A DNA stretch of 64,000 nt from an uncultured Draconibacterium sp. (GCF_913060805.1 NZ_CAJXTC010000005.1:124001-188000), one strand, 5' to 3'. Counted from the stretch's first letter, positions 18,661 to 27,650 are shown. The notes: generated by a model not told the origin, from the sequence alone. A program made the numbers and translations.

Positions 18661-20910
18661 ATGAAACAAATTTTATTCATCTCATTAATTCTTCTGTCTG
18701 CTTTTGCAGGCAATACAGTTTCTGCGCAACTCACAAAAGAAGACTACGCACAAGCTGATTCTGTAATGAAACTCAGGGACTTGGTTTACGATCAGGTGGC
18801 CCAAATTACCTGGATCGATTCAACGGATGTATTCTGGTACCGTATAAAAACGCGCGAGGGTATAAAGTACCAACTGGTTGATGCGCAAAAAGGATCGAAA
18901 AAAACTGCTTTTGATACCGATAAACTGGTTGAAGCGCTTAATAAGCAACTCGATAAAAAAACTTCTGCCAAAGAATTGTATTTGAGGGATCTGAAATTCG
19001 ACGAGGATAAAAATACGATTCATTTTAATTTTCAATCAACAGACTGGATCTGCGATTTGAAAAAATATGATCTGAAAAAAGATACAGCCGAAAAAGAAGA
19101 GCGATCGAATGATTACTGGGGAGGATTTTTTGATGAGAAGGGAAATGACCCGGTTCCATCGCCTGACAGTGTTTGGACAGCTTTTATACGAGAAAACAAC
19201 GTTTACGTAAAGGATAACAAAACAAACGAGGAGTTTCAACTGAGTTACGATGGAGCACCCGGCGATTTTTATTCGTCGTATTTTTCATGGTCTCCTGATT
19301 CAAAAAAACTGGCGGTAAACAAAGTGCGCGATGCTGAAGAGCGCGAGATCTTCTTTGTTGAATCGTCGCCAAAAGACCAGTTACAGCCTATTTTGCGCAA
19401 ACGCGATTACCGCAAGCCGGGCGATGCCATGCCGATAAAACATCCGGCATTGTTTGATGTGGAAAGCAAAAAACAAATTCCGGTAAATACCGATGCTTTT
19501 GAACACCAGTTTAGTCTCACCAACCCGCGATGGAAAGATGATGCTTCGTCATTTACTTTCGAGTTTAACCAGCGCGGGCATCAGGCCTACAAAGTTGTAG
19601 AAGTGAATGGCGAAAGCGGCGATGTTAAAGTATTGATCGACGAGCAAAGCAAAACATTTATCGATTACAGTGGAAAACGTTACCGCTATGATCTGGAGGA
19701 AAGCAACGAAATACTTTGGGCATCGGAACGCGACGGATGGAATCATCTTTACCTGATCGATTCGAAAACCGGGGAGGTGAAAAATCAGATCACAAAAGGA
19801 GAGTGGGTGGTTCGTCGTGTAATAAAAGTTGATGACGAAAACCGTACGATATTCTTTTACGGATCGGGTAAAAACAGTGACGAAGATCCTTACTATTTGC
19901 ATTGTTACAAGGTGAATTTTGATGGTAGCGGTTTAACCGATCTTACACCGGAGAAAATGAATCACGATGTGTCGTTTTCAAAAGATCTGAATTATTTTAC
20001 CGATACGTACTCAACGGTTGAAACGCCACCATTTACAGTAGTTCGCAGTTCTGTTGATGGAAAAGTTTTGGTGGAGCTGGAGAAAACAGATATTTCAGAT
20101 TTGCAGGAAAAAGGATGGATCGCTCCTGAGCCGTTTGTGGCAAAAGGCCGCGATGGAAAAACCGATATTTGGGGAAATATCTACCGCCCAACCAATTTCG
20201 ATGAAAATAAGAATTACCCGATTATCGAATACATTTATGCCGGCCCGCACGATTCGTTTGTTCAAAAAAGTTTTAGCCCGGTTAGTTATGCTTTCTCAAG
20301 CCTTGCCGAGTTAGGTTTTATCATTGTTCAGATGGATGGAATGGGAACATCGAACCGTTCGAAAGCTTTCCAGGATGTATGTTGGAAAAACCTGAAAGAT
20401 GCCGGTTTTCCCGATCGTATTTTGTGGATAAAAGCCGCTGCTGAAAAGTACAGCTTCATGGATACAAGCAGAGTTGGTTTGTTTGGTGCGTCGGCCGGCG
20501 GGCAAAGTACTTTGGGAGGTTTGTTATTTCATCCTGAGTTTTATAAAGCCGGAGTTTCGGCCTGTGGATGTCACGATAACCGCATGGATAAAATCTGGTG
20601 GAACGAACAATGGATGGGATACCCTGTAGGACCTGAATACGCAGAATGTTCGAATGTTGAGAACGCCTACAGACTGCAAGGTAAATTAATGCTGATTGTT
20701 GGAGAAGTAGACGATAATGTTGATCCGGCATCAACCATGCAGGTTGCCGATGCATTGATAAAAGCTAACAAAGACTTTGAACTGGTGGTGCTGCCTGGCG
20801 TAAACCACACACTTGGAGGAACGTATGGCGAGCAAAAGCGCCGCGATTTCTTCATTCGTAATTTTCTAAAAGAAGAAACACCTGATTGGAATGCTGTAAA
20901 ATCAAATTAG
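18661..20910 (+). CDS. S9 family dipeptidyl peptidase (DPP IV-like), copy 2
   Basis: A 749-residue tandem paralogue of the preceding gene, alignable end to end without visible gaps. It has a signal peptide (FAGNTVSAQ), a propeller with the same WSPDSKKLAV and WASERDGWNHLYLID blocks, and a complete catalytic triad: S611 in GASAGG, Asp in GEVDDNVDPAS, His in GVNHTLGG. Differences cluster in the first 150 residues and next to the active site (GRSAGG versus GASAGG; ALSGRYDE versus TLGGTYGE), which could shift substrate preference. The copies are separated by 39 bases and likely form one transcript with the peptidase genes around them. Confidence 0.9.
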   Translation: MKQILFISLILLSAFAGNTVSAQLTKEDYAQADSVMKLRDLVYDQVAQITWIDSTDVFWYRIKTREGIKYQLVDAQKGSKKTAFDTDKLVEALNKQLDKKTSAKELYLRDLKFDEDKNTIHFNFQSTDWICDLKKYDLKKDTAEKEERSNDYWGGFFDEKGNDPVPSPDSVWTAFIRENNVYVKDNKTNEEFQLSYDGAPGDFYSSYFSWSPDSKKLAVNKVRDAEEREIFFVESSPKDQLQPILRKRDYRKPGDAMPIKHPALFDVESKKQIPVNTDAFEHQFSLTNPRWKDDASSFTFEFNQRGHQAYKVVEVNGESGDVKVLIDEQSKTFIDYSGKRYRYDLEESNEILWASERDGWNHLYLIDSKTGEVKNQITKGEWVVRRVIKVDDENRTIFFYGSGKNSDEDPYYLHCYKVNFDGSGLTDLTPEKMNHDVSFSKDLNYFTDTYSTVETPPFTVVRSSVDGKVLVELEKTDISDLQEKGWIAPEPFVAKGRDGKTDIWGNIYRPTNFDENKNYPIIEYIYAGPHDSFVQKSFSPVSYAFSSLAELGFIIVQMDGMGTSNRSKAFQDVCWKNLKDAGFPDRILWIKAAAEKYSFMDTSRVGLFGASAGGQSTLGGLLFHPEFYKAGVSACGCHDNRMDKIWWNEQWMGYPVGPEYAECSNVENAYRLQGKLMLIVGEVDDNVDPASTMQVADALIKANKDFELVVLPGVNHTLGGTYGEQKRRDFFIRNFLKEETPDWNAVKSN

Positions 20911-20930
20911 CAAATTATAAAAACTCTGTA

Positions 20931-21764
20931 ATGACTAACTTTTTCGCTCATAAAAATTCAAAGATTCTGGTGCTACTGCTTACCGGAATCTTGTCGTTCT
21001 CTTGTCTGACGGCCAAGGTGCCGGCAAAGGAGTACGAAATTGTAAAACCGCCCAAAGAACTGAAACTCGATCCGTTTTATAAAAAGTATGTCAATGTAAA
21101 TGGCATTCATATTATGAGTTCGCACCGGGTGCCCGATTCTGCTTTTGTTAAGGCCTGCGAGATCATTGATTTTATGACCGGCGGCCTGCCGGAAGAAGTG
21201 CTTAATCAGATGGTAAAACTGAATACCCGTGTTGGAATTATGGCGCGTTACGAAGGAACAACTGATATTCCTGAGCACGCGTATTTAGCCAACGACACAA
21301 CACTGAACTGGGACGTTCGTGCACGCGGACTGGGGGGAACTATGGAAGATCCGCTGACAACCTGTGCCGAAGAAAACCTGCTGTGTTACCAGATTGACAA
21401 GTACCATGCAGAAGACATTCTGATTCACGAATTTGCACACACCATTCACGGTGTTGGAATTATGCCGCTTGACGATAAATTTAACGATTTACTTCAGGAG
21501 AAGCTCGATGCCGCAATGGCAGCCGGAAAATACGAAAACACCTACGCTGCCACCAATATCTGGGAATATTGGGCCGAAGGTGTACAAAACTGGTTTAACG
21601 TAAATGCCGAAGTTGAAACAACCGACGGCAAACACAATTGGGTAAATACCCGCTCGGACATGAAAAAGTACGATCCTGATTTGTATGAAATCGTAGGTCG
21701 CTATTTTCCCGAGTTCGAGGTTAGCCCATCGTGCCATGCCGCTGTTAATTTATATGTGCAGTAA
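20931..21764 (+). CDS. Small exported HExxH metallopeptidase-like protein
   Basis: A 277-residue protein with an N-terminal signal (LLLTGILSFSC, a likely lipobox at Cys 24 or so). The motif HEFAH (H166-E167-H170), continued as TIH, and a downstream WEYWAEGVQNWFN block (E212 and E216 candidates for the third ligand) indicate a zinc peptidase of gluzincin type. I do not recognise a named family with certainty. A longer reading starting at 20886 overlaps the end of the S9 gene, but the ATG at 20931 gives the clean signal peptide. The gene is 20 bases downstream of the second S9 peptidase and 18 upstream of the Crp-type regulator, so it belongs to the peptidase operon. Confidence 0.72.
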   Translation: MTNFFAHKNSKILVLLLTGILSFSCLTAKVPAKEYEIVKPPKELKLDPFYKKYVNVNGIHIMSSHRVPDSAFVKACEIIDFMTGGLPEEVLNQMVKLNTRVGIMARYEGTTDIPEHAYLANDTTLNWDVRARGLGGTMEDPLTTCAEENLLCYQIDKYHAEDILIHEFAHTIHGVGIMPLDDKFNDLLQEKLDAAMAAGKYENTYAATNIWEYWAEGVQNWFNVNAEVETTDGKHNWVNTRSDMKKYDPDLYEIVGRYFPEFEVSPSCHAAVNLYVQ

Positions 21765-21782
21765 CCCGTTAACTAAAATAAT

Positions 21783-22502
21783 ATGGAAACAATCGTTCAA
21801 CCCAGAAGAAGGGTAGCATCAGTAATCAAAGATGATTCGCGCTTGCGCGATATTCACATGTTCCGAAAATTGTCAGAAGCCGAATTGCTCGACCTCGAGA
21901 TCAATTCAGTGTATAAAACATTTAAAAAGCGTTCGGTAATCTACCGCGAAGGTTGCAGACACGCAGGTTTGTACATCGTGCTGAAGGGCATTGTAAAAAT
22001 CTATAAGATCGGTGGAAACGGAAAGCAGCAGATTCTGAAATTTGCACAACAAGGCGATCTTATTGGTTACCGCTCGTTGCTTACCCACGAGTTGGCCTGT
22101 ACCTCGGCAAAAGCCTACGACGACACCTTGGTGTGTCATGTGCCGTACAATACCATGTTACATTTATTTCAGCAGAACTGGGATTTCACCCACGGAATGA
22201 TGAAATTTATGTGTAAAGAACTGGGCGAATCAAACACCTTTATTACCGATATTGCTCAGAAAACGGTTCGCGAACGTACGGCCGAAATGTTGCTGATTTT
22301 AAAAGACGAATTTGGGCTCGATAATTACAACGCGCTTCAAATTGCCGTAACACGCGAAGATCTGGCAAATATGGTTGGTACCGTTACTGAATCGCTCATC
22401 CGCGTAATGTCCGAATTCAGAAATGAAAATCTGTTGGATCTTACCGGACGAAAAATAATATTTCTCGATACAAAGAGATTGCAGGCAATTGCAAATATCT
22501 GA
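21783..22502 (+). CDS. Crp/Fnr-family transcriptional regulator
   Basis: A 239-residue regulator. The N-terminal half is a cyclic-nucleotide-binding-type beta roll (IYREGCRHAGLYIVLKGIVKIYK, QQGDLIGYRSLL). After a dimer helix (about 150-175) comes a winged helix (about 175-235) with the recognition segment VTREDLANMVGTVTESLIRVMSEF. No Cys cluster for an iron-sulfur centre is present, so it is not an oxygen-sensing Fnr. The effector is unknown. Its place inside the peptidase operon, 18 bases after the HEFAH gene, suggests it tunes this locus or responds to its products. A target site was not identified. Confidence 0.9.
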   Translation: METIVQPRRRVASVIKDDSRLRDIHMFRKLSEAELLDLEINSVYKTFKKRSVIYREGCRHAGLYIVLKGIVKIYKIGGNGKQQILKFAQQGDLIGYRSLLTHELACTSAKAYDDTLVCHVPYNTMLHLFQQNWDFTHGMMKFMCKELGESNTFITDIAQKTVRERTAEMLLILKDEFGLDNYNALQIAVTREDLANMVGTVTESLIRVMSEFRNENLLDLTGRKIIFLDTKRLQAIANI

Positions 22503-22658
22503 TTTTATATAGATGTAGATAAAGTTAGTTCCTGTTTTTCATAGAACAAAGTTTAGGTGGGATAGTCAGTGCCTGTGGTTGCCATTGTGTAATCCGGGGC
22601 TGGCTTTTTCTTAATTTTAAAACCTGTCAAAATTAACTTGCTTATGAATGATCTTAAA

Positions 22659-24449
22659 ATGAATTTCCGGAAAATAATATTGACAACAGTGTTTTTAGTT
22701 GCAGCCGCGGTTGCAATGTGCCAAAACACAGCCGACACTGTTTTTGCTACCGTTTCGATGGATGCGCCGCACACGCACTATTACCAGGTAGAAATGGATT
22801 TTAACAGTAATGGTGTGCAAAATTTCGAGGTAAAAATGCCCGTTTGGACACCCGGTTATTACTGGATGTTGAACTTTGCCAAAAACGTTACCAGTTTTTC
22901 GGCCAGCAATGAAAACGGTACCCCGCTAAAGTTTTCAAAAACAGATTTAAATACCTGGCAGATAAAAAGCGGTGATGCAAAACGCGTAAAAATATCGTAC
23001 GATGTTTATGCTTACGAACGTTCGGTTGCCGATCCGTGGCTGGATGACGGACGTGCTTTTATTCAGCCAACAGGTGTTTTTATGTTTTCACAAGAATTGA
23101 TTCAAACGCCGGTAGTGTTAACAGTAAATCCGTACAAAGAATGGACGACCGTAACAACCGGTTTAGATTGTGTAAATGAAAAGGAATACATTTACCGGGC
23201 TGCAGATTTCGATGTGCTTTATGACAGCCCGATTCTTGCCGGAAATATGGAAATCCTGTCGTTTGAAGTTGATGGAATTCCATATACCATATCAATGGAA
23301 AATCCGGCAGAGTTTGATCGCGAGACATACATTGGCGACTTCAAAAAGATTGTAAAAAGTGCCACAGATTTAATGGGTGATATTCCGTATTCGCACTATT
23401 CATTTCTGATCATGGATCAGGGATTTGGCGGTTTGGAGCACCGAAATTCAATGGCAGTTTTCTCGAACTCGAACTACGACGTTACCAATAGCCGCGGATA
23501 CCAATCGTGGCTGGCGTTTATTGCGCACGAATTTTTTCATTTGTACAACGTAAAACGTATTCGCCCGATTGAATTGGGGCCGTTCGATTATTGCAACGAA
23601 AACCTCACCAACATGCTTTGGGTAGCCGAAGGATTAACGGTTTATTACGAATACATGGTGTTGAATCGTGCCGGATTAATGTCGCAGCAGGAAGTGCTCG
23701 ACGCCTATAGCAAAACCATTGCCAACTTCGAAAATGCCAACGGACGTAAACATTTAACGGCCCGCCAGGCGAGTTACGATACCTGGCTCAATTTCTTCAA
23801 CTGGAACAACCACACTGACAATACTGTCATTTCGTACTACGATATTGGTAATGCATTGGGCATGCTGCTCGATTTAAAGATCAGGTACGAAACCGACGGC
23901 GAAAAGTCGCTGGAAGATGTAATGCGTACCATTTATAACGATTTCCATAAAAAGCAAAACCGGGGTTACACCGATGAAGAATTCCGCGAAGTATGTGAAA
24001 CGATTGCCGGATGTTCGCTGGAAGAAATTTTTCATTACGCTGAAATAACCGGGCCGATGGATTACCAGAAATACCTGGATTATGTGGGTGTTAAAATGAA
24101 CCTTACGCCAACAAAAACTGTGTCATACGGACTGACTTTGCGAAAAGCTGGCGAGGGCTGGCAAATCACCGACATCGACCGAAATTCTCCGGCATGGCAA
24201 ATTGGCCTGAGCATTAATGACCAAATTCTTACCGTTAACGGTGTCGAAGTAAATGAGACGTTGATCGGTTCGTTAACGCATCCTGAAAAACAAGGTGAAA
24301 TTACGCTGAAAGTAAAACGCAGAAGTGGAGAGAAAGAATTTACCATTCCGACTTTTGACCAGGAATGGTGCGATTATAAAATGCAGGTGAAAACCGATAT
24401 TAACGATAAACAAAAACAATTACTGGAGAGCTGGATTCTCGAAAAATAG
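22659..24449 (+). CDS. M61 family peptidase with PDZ domain
   Basis: A 596-residue exported peptidase of the glycyl aminopeptidase (M61) family, which removes N-terminal small residues. The ATG at 22659 gives a clean signal peptide (MNFRKIILTTV...AMCQ); an ATG at 22644 is also possible. A beta-rich N-domain (about 25-180) precedes the thermolysin-like domain with HEFFH at H290-E291-H294 and the family's following LYNVKRIRP, and a third-ligand motif in WVAEGLTVYYEY. A PDZ domain (about 490-570; GWQITDIDRNSPAWQIGL) follows. Its stop is 8 bases before the GH43 gene, tying the peptidase block to arabinose release. Confidence 0.92.
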   Translation: MNFRKIILTTVFLVAAAVAMCQNTADTVFATVSMDAPHTHYYQVEMDFNSNGVQNFEVKMPVWTPGYYWMLNFAKNVTSFSASNENGTPLKFSKTDLNTWQIKSGDAKRVKISYDVYAYERSVADPWLDDGRAFIQPTGVFMFSQELIQTPVVLTVNPYKEWTTVTTGLDCVNEKEYIYRAADFDVLYDSPILAGNMEILSFEVDGIPYTISMENPAEFDRETYIGDFKKIVKSATDLMGDIPYSHYSFLIMDQGFGGLEHRNSMAVFSNSNYDVTNSRGYQSWLAFIAHEFFHLYNVKRIRPIELGPFDYCNENLTNMLWVAEGLTVYYEYMVLNRAGLMSQQEVLDAYSKTIANFENANGRKHLTARQASYDTWLNFFNWNNHTDNTVISYYDIGNALGMLLDLKIRYETDGEKSLEDVMRTIYNDFHKKQNRGYTDEEFREVCETIAGCSLEEIFHYAEITGPMDYQKYLDYVGVKMNLTPTKTVSYGLTLRKAGEGWQITDIDRNSPAWQIGLSINDQILTVNGVEVNETLIGSLTHPEKQGEITLKVKRRSGEKEFTIPTFDQEWCDYKMQVKTDINDKQKQLLESWILEK

Positions 24450-24457
24450 ACAAGAAA

Positions 24458-26596
24458 ATGAGGAAATTTCTACTGAGCATGATTGCGGGAATTTTTATCC
24501 TGTCGTCGTGCGGAAATAAAACAACAGAACAAAAAACAACACACATTTCTAACCCTGTTTTGCCCGGCTGGTTTGCCGATCCTACAATTAAAAAGTTTGG
24601 CGATATTTATTACATCTACGCCACTACCGACAATGAAATGCTGGCATCGGGCGCGCCAACCGTTTGGTACAGTCGAGACCTGCAAAACTGGTACAACTAT
24701 ATAATGGAGGTGCCTACATTGAATTCGGTGGCGCTGCGCAACTTTTGGGCACCCGATATTATGCAAGGCGAAGATGGCCGTTATTACCTGTATTTTGGAA
24801 ATTGTCAGGCAGGATGTAACATTTACGGCTATGTTTCGGATACGCCGGTTGGCCCGTGGGAAAAATTACACGACGATGATACCCCGGTAATTGCACAAAA
24901 CTATCCTATCGATGGATTCCCATCGTTAGATGCTCAGTTTTTTCAGGACGATGATGGCCGCATTTATGGCTACTGGGGAACCTGGGTACACTACAACAGC
25001 GGTTATGCCGTTGGCGAGTTAAACGCCGAAACAATGGATGTAATGTCGAACTCAACCAATATTCCGCTGGCACAAACGCCAAATCCTTTTGAGGCCGCTT
25101 ACATGATGAAAAAGGGCGATAAATACATTCTGATGTATTCAGCCGAATCGTGCCACAACGAAACTTACAAAGTATTGTATTCATACGCTAACGATCCATA
25201 CGGGCCGTTTACACCGGGAGAAAATAACCCGACTTTGCAGACCAATGAGGACGGAACGACTCACGGACCGGGACACCACTCGGTGCTGGAAAATGGCGAC
25301 GATTATTACATCGTTTACCACAAACACGATGTTCCGTTTACTGCAGGTGGAATGGCGCGCCAGGTGTGTATCGACAGCATGATCTTTGAAAACGATTCAA
25401 CAATTAAAGCGGTAGTTCCAACGCAAAAAGGGATTAAAGCTTTTATTCCGTCGGAAGTTCCTGAAGATATTGCGTTCAAAGCGACAGCGTCGGCTTCTTC
25501 GTTTTATCATTTGCAGTCGCCTGCTTACGACTATGAATATAAGCCGGCTTACGCTTTTGATAACGACAACGCCACCATGTGGAAAGCTGCAGACAATACG
25601 TTCCCACAAAGCCTGTCGGTTGATTTGGGCGAAGAAAAAGACATTAAACGAATTGCCACACAGTTCGAATTCTCTCCATACTATTATCAGTACAAAATTG
25701 AGTATTCTACCGATAATACAAATTGGGAAGTTTATGCTGATCGCTCGGAAAACCGCATACCGGGAAGTCCGATGATCGACGATAATGACGTGAGCGCGCG
25801 TTACCTCAAACTTACTATTTTGGGAACAGAGCAAACCGGAACTTTCGCCGCTGTTTGGAACATGAAAGTCTATGAAGAAACATTCGATATTCCTTTGAAC
25901 CTGGTAAATAAACCATCGGAGAATGAGCCGGGAGCAGCAAGCTCGCAGAGTATGATTGTTGGTTTTGATGCCAATTCACTTTCAGGCAAATCATTCGATA
26001 AACTGGCAAACACTGGTTCGTTGGGTGGTGATTTGGTGCGAAAAGGAGATGTAAAGATCGTTACCGACAAAGAAAGCGGAACAAAAGCCATTGAATTCTC
26101 AAAAGGAGCTTTGGAATTGGACGGAATTGCTGTACCAAGAAGTCTGGAGTGGAACGGTGCATTTACAATCTCAACATGGGTGAAAAATCCTGAAGTAAGC
26201 GACAGAGACGAATGTCTGGCATCGTGGTGCGACAGAAGCGCGCATTACCTGGCCAATTCGTACAACGCAGTTCACTACAATAAAAGTAACTACGGTGCGG
26301 TGGCTCACCTCGACGGCCATTTTGATTTGCCTTACAACAAAGTACCCGAAGCCAATAAATGGCACCACATTGTAGTAACATTCGATGGGGTTGTGGAAAA
26401 AGTTTATGTTGACGGCCAGTTGGATACTGCACAAAATATGTTGCTGTCGTCGGCAGTTGATAATGCAAAGATCAGAATTGGCGCTTCAGATGCCGGTGAG
26501 TACTACACCGGTTTAATGGCTGCCTTTGAAATGTATGATTATGCTTTGCCACAATCGGCGATTGAGAAGGCATACAGCGAATCAAATTTGAAATAG
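24458..26596 (+). CDS. GH43 lipoprotein with F5/8-type and LamG-like domains, probable arabinofuranosidase
   Basis: A 712-residue surface or periplasmic lipoprotein (lipobox LSSCG). The five-bladed GH43 domain (about 30-330) has the expected acidic residues: catalytic base in WFADPT, pKa-modulating Asp in FWAPDIM and general acid Glu in FEAAYMM, with PGHHSVL in the metal-site loop. A discoidin-like carbohydrate-binding domain follows (about 345-475; SVDLGEEKDIKRIATQFEF), then a concanavalin/LamG-type domain (about 500-712; FTISTWVKNPE, WHHIVVTFDG, YVDGQLD). GH43 enzymes act on alpha-L-arabinofuranosides or beta-xylosides; the araBAD genes downstream favour arabinose. It lies 8 bases after the M61 gene and is followed by a strong terminator. 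Confidence 0.88.
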   Translation: MRKFLLSMIAGIFILSSCGNKTTEQKTTHISNPVLPGWFADPTIKKFGDIYYIYATTDNEMLASGAPTVWYSRDLQNWYNYIMEVPTLNSVALRNFWAPDIMQGEDGRYYLYFGNCQAGCNIYGYVSDTPVGPWEKLHDDDTPVIAQNYPIDGFPSLDAQFFQDDDGRIYGYWGTWVHYNSGYAVGELNAETMDVMSNSTNIPLAQTPNPFEAAYMMKKGDKYILMYSAESCHNETYKVLYSYANDPYGPFTPGENNPTLQTNEDGTTHGPGHHSVLENGDDYYIVYHKHDVPFTAGGMARQVCIDSMIFENDSTIKAVVPTQKGIKAFIPSEVPEDIAFKATASASSFYHLQSPAYDYEYKPAYAFDNDNATMWKAADNTFPQSLSVDLGEEKDIKRIATQFEFSPYYYQYKIEYSTDNTNWEVYADRSENRIPGSPMIDDNDVSARYLKLTILGTEQTGTFAAVWNMKVYEETFDIPLNLVNKPSENEPGAASSQSMIVGFDANSLSGKSFDKLANTGSLGGDLVRKGDVKIVTDKESGTKAIEFSKGALELDGIAVPRSLEWNGAFTISTWVKNPEVSDRDECLASWCDRSAHYLANSYNAVHYNKSNYGAVAHLDGHFDLPYNKVPEANKWHHIVVTFDGVVEKVYVDGQLDTAQNMLLSSAVDNAKIRIGASDAGEYYTGLMAAFEMYDYALPQSAIEKAYSESNLK

Positions 26597-26659
26597 AATA
26601 TTATTAATTGACAAGGGACTCAATTAACAAATTAAAGAATAACAGTACATCGTACTCGT

Positions 26660-26687
26660 AAAAAAGGAGCTGCTCAGCTCCTTTTTT
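26660..26687 (+). terminator. Rho-independent terminator after the GH43 gene
   Basis: A perfect 12-bp stem (aaaaaaggagct / agctcctttttt) with a 4-base loop, ending in a run of seven Ts, lies 64 bases after the GH43 stop. It closes the SusC-to-GH43 transcription unit and separates it from the arabinose operon; the A-run on its left lets it act in both directions. Confidence 0.88.
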
Positions 26688-26878
26688 TATTAGAATGAAT
26701 ATAAATACAGGGATCTTTAAAAAACGGCTTTTCGCGGTATTTCATTAAGGAAGTATATTCGTGTGTTAATCATAAGTAGCAGAAAATAAACTTGTTGAGT
26801 ATAAAATGTTCTTATGTGTAATAGCGGAATTAATATATGTTCTTCAGCATAATTATTCATTTTGCAGGATGGTAAATA

Positions 26879-26901
26879 ATAAAAGTTAAAAATACTTTTA
26901 T
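26879..26901. promoter_or_regulatory. Palindrome at the araR promoter, candidate AraR operator
   Basis: Inverted repeat ataaaagt - 7 bases - acttttat (8-bp arms, no mismatch) whose last base touches the -7 box TAgaTTTG. A dimeric Nudix-type AraR bound here would block the promoter, so negative autoregulation relieved by arabinose is likely. This is inference from position and symmetry; no second clear copy was found before araA. Confidence 0.45.
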
Positions 26902-26908
26902 AGATTTG
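26901..26908 (+). promoter_or_regulatory. araR operon promoter -7 box (TAgaTTTG)
   Basis: TAgaTTTG fits the Bacteroidota -7 consensus and would start transcription a few bases before the araR ATG at 26925. No good -33 box is visible. As no other promoter is seen in the 45-base gap before araA, it may drive the whole araR-araA-araD-araB operon. Confidence 0.45.
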
Positions 26909-26924
26909 TTCCATCAATATTACT

Positions 26925-27605
26925 ATGAAACACTATACTAGACATCCGAAGCATTTTGTATCAGTTGACTGCGTGATACTGGGGTACGACGAAGGGGAAC
27001 TTTGTCTGTTGCTTTATCCGCGGGGTTTTGAGCCCTCAAAAGGAGCGTGGTCGCTAATGGGAGGATTTGTGCAGGATGGAGAATCGTCGGATGATGCCGC
27101 CAAACGCGTATTAAAACAAACCATAGGTCTTGAAGATATTTTTATGCAGCAGGTGGCTGCATTTTCCAATCCCGACCGTGATCCGGAAGCAAGAGTAATC
27201 AGTCTTGCTTATTATGCTTTGGTGCGTATGGACGAGCACGATAAAGCCTGTGTTAGAGAGAATGGTGCACATTGGTGGCCCATTTCAGAATTGCCGGAAA
27301 TGATCTTCGATCATGGGCAAATGGTAGAGCAGGCATTGGTAAAATTGCAACAGGAAGCCGGCTACCGATTAATCGGGAAAGAACTGCTGGCCGATAAATT
27401 TACCTTACTTCAATTACGCAAATTATACGAAGCTATATTTCAGCGTGAATTCGATCCCGGAAACTTCAGAAAAAAAATATTATCGCTTAATGTGTTGGAG
27501 CGCCTGAATGAAAAAGATTTATCAGAATCGAAAAAAGGAGCGTTTTATTATACATGCAAAAGCGAAGTTACCGAGCGCGGTCTCGACCGTATTGTAAAAG
27601 TTTAA
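26925..27605 (+). CDS. araR: Nudix-type transcriptional regulator of arabinose use (AraR/NrtR family)
   Basis: A 226-residue repressor. The N-terminal Nudix-fold domain (about 8-140) senses the ligand (YPRGFEPSKGAWSLMGGFVQDGESSDDAAKRVL), but the Nudix box is degenerate: the canonical REXXEE catalytic part reads KRVLKQT, so hydrolase activity is probably lost. A winged helix-turn-helix (about 150-226; FTLLQLRKLYEAIF, NFRKKILSLNVLERL) binds DNA. This architecture matches the Bacteroides regulator that controls arabinose genes. It sits just upstream of araA in the same direction, with a palindrome at its own promoter. Confidence 0.88.
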   Translation: MKHYTRHPKHFVSVDCVILGYDEGELCLLLYPRGFEPSKGAWSLMGGFVQDGESSDDAAKRVLKQTIGLEDIFMQQVAAFSNPDRDPEARVISLAYYALVRMDEHDKACVRENGAHWWPISELPEMIFDHGQMVEQALVKLQQEAGYRLIGKELLADKFTLLQLRKLYEAIFQREFDPGNFRKKILSLNVLERLNEKDLSESKKGAFYYTCKSEVTERGLDRIVKV

Positions 27606-27650
27606 AAGCATATAAGAGTAATATATACATTTAAAATAAAATCAAAGAAT

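Larger units (their letters stand above)
26597..26924. other. Intergenic region between GH43 and araR
   Basis: Contains the GH43-operon terminator (26660-26687), an AT-rich stretch without a supported gene, and next to the araR start a palindrome plus -7 box described separately. A short reverse ORF here (66 codons) shows no signal of being real. Confidence 0.6.

Noticed and set aside
26925-27605. Active Nudix hydrolase
   Set aside because: The catalytic REXXEE part of the Nudix box is replaced by KRVLKQT, and the winged-helix domain indicates a regulator.
27606-27650. Second AraR operator before araA
   Set aside because: The gap contains AT-rich short palindromes such as gtaatatatac, but none matches the arms seen upstream of araR.
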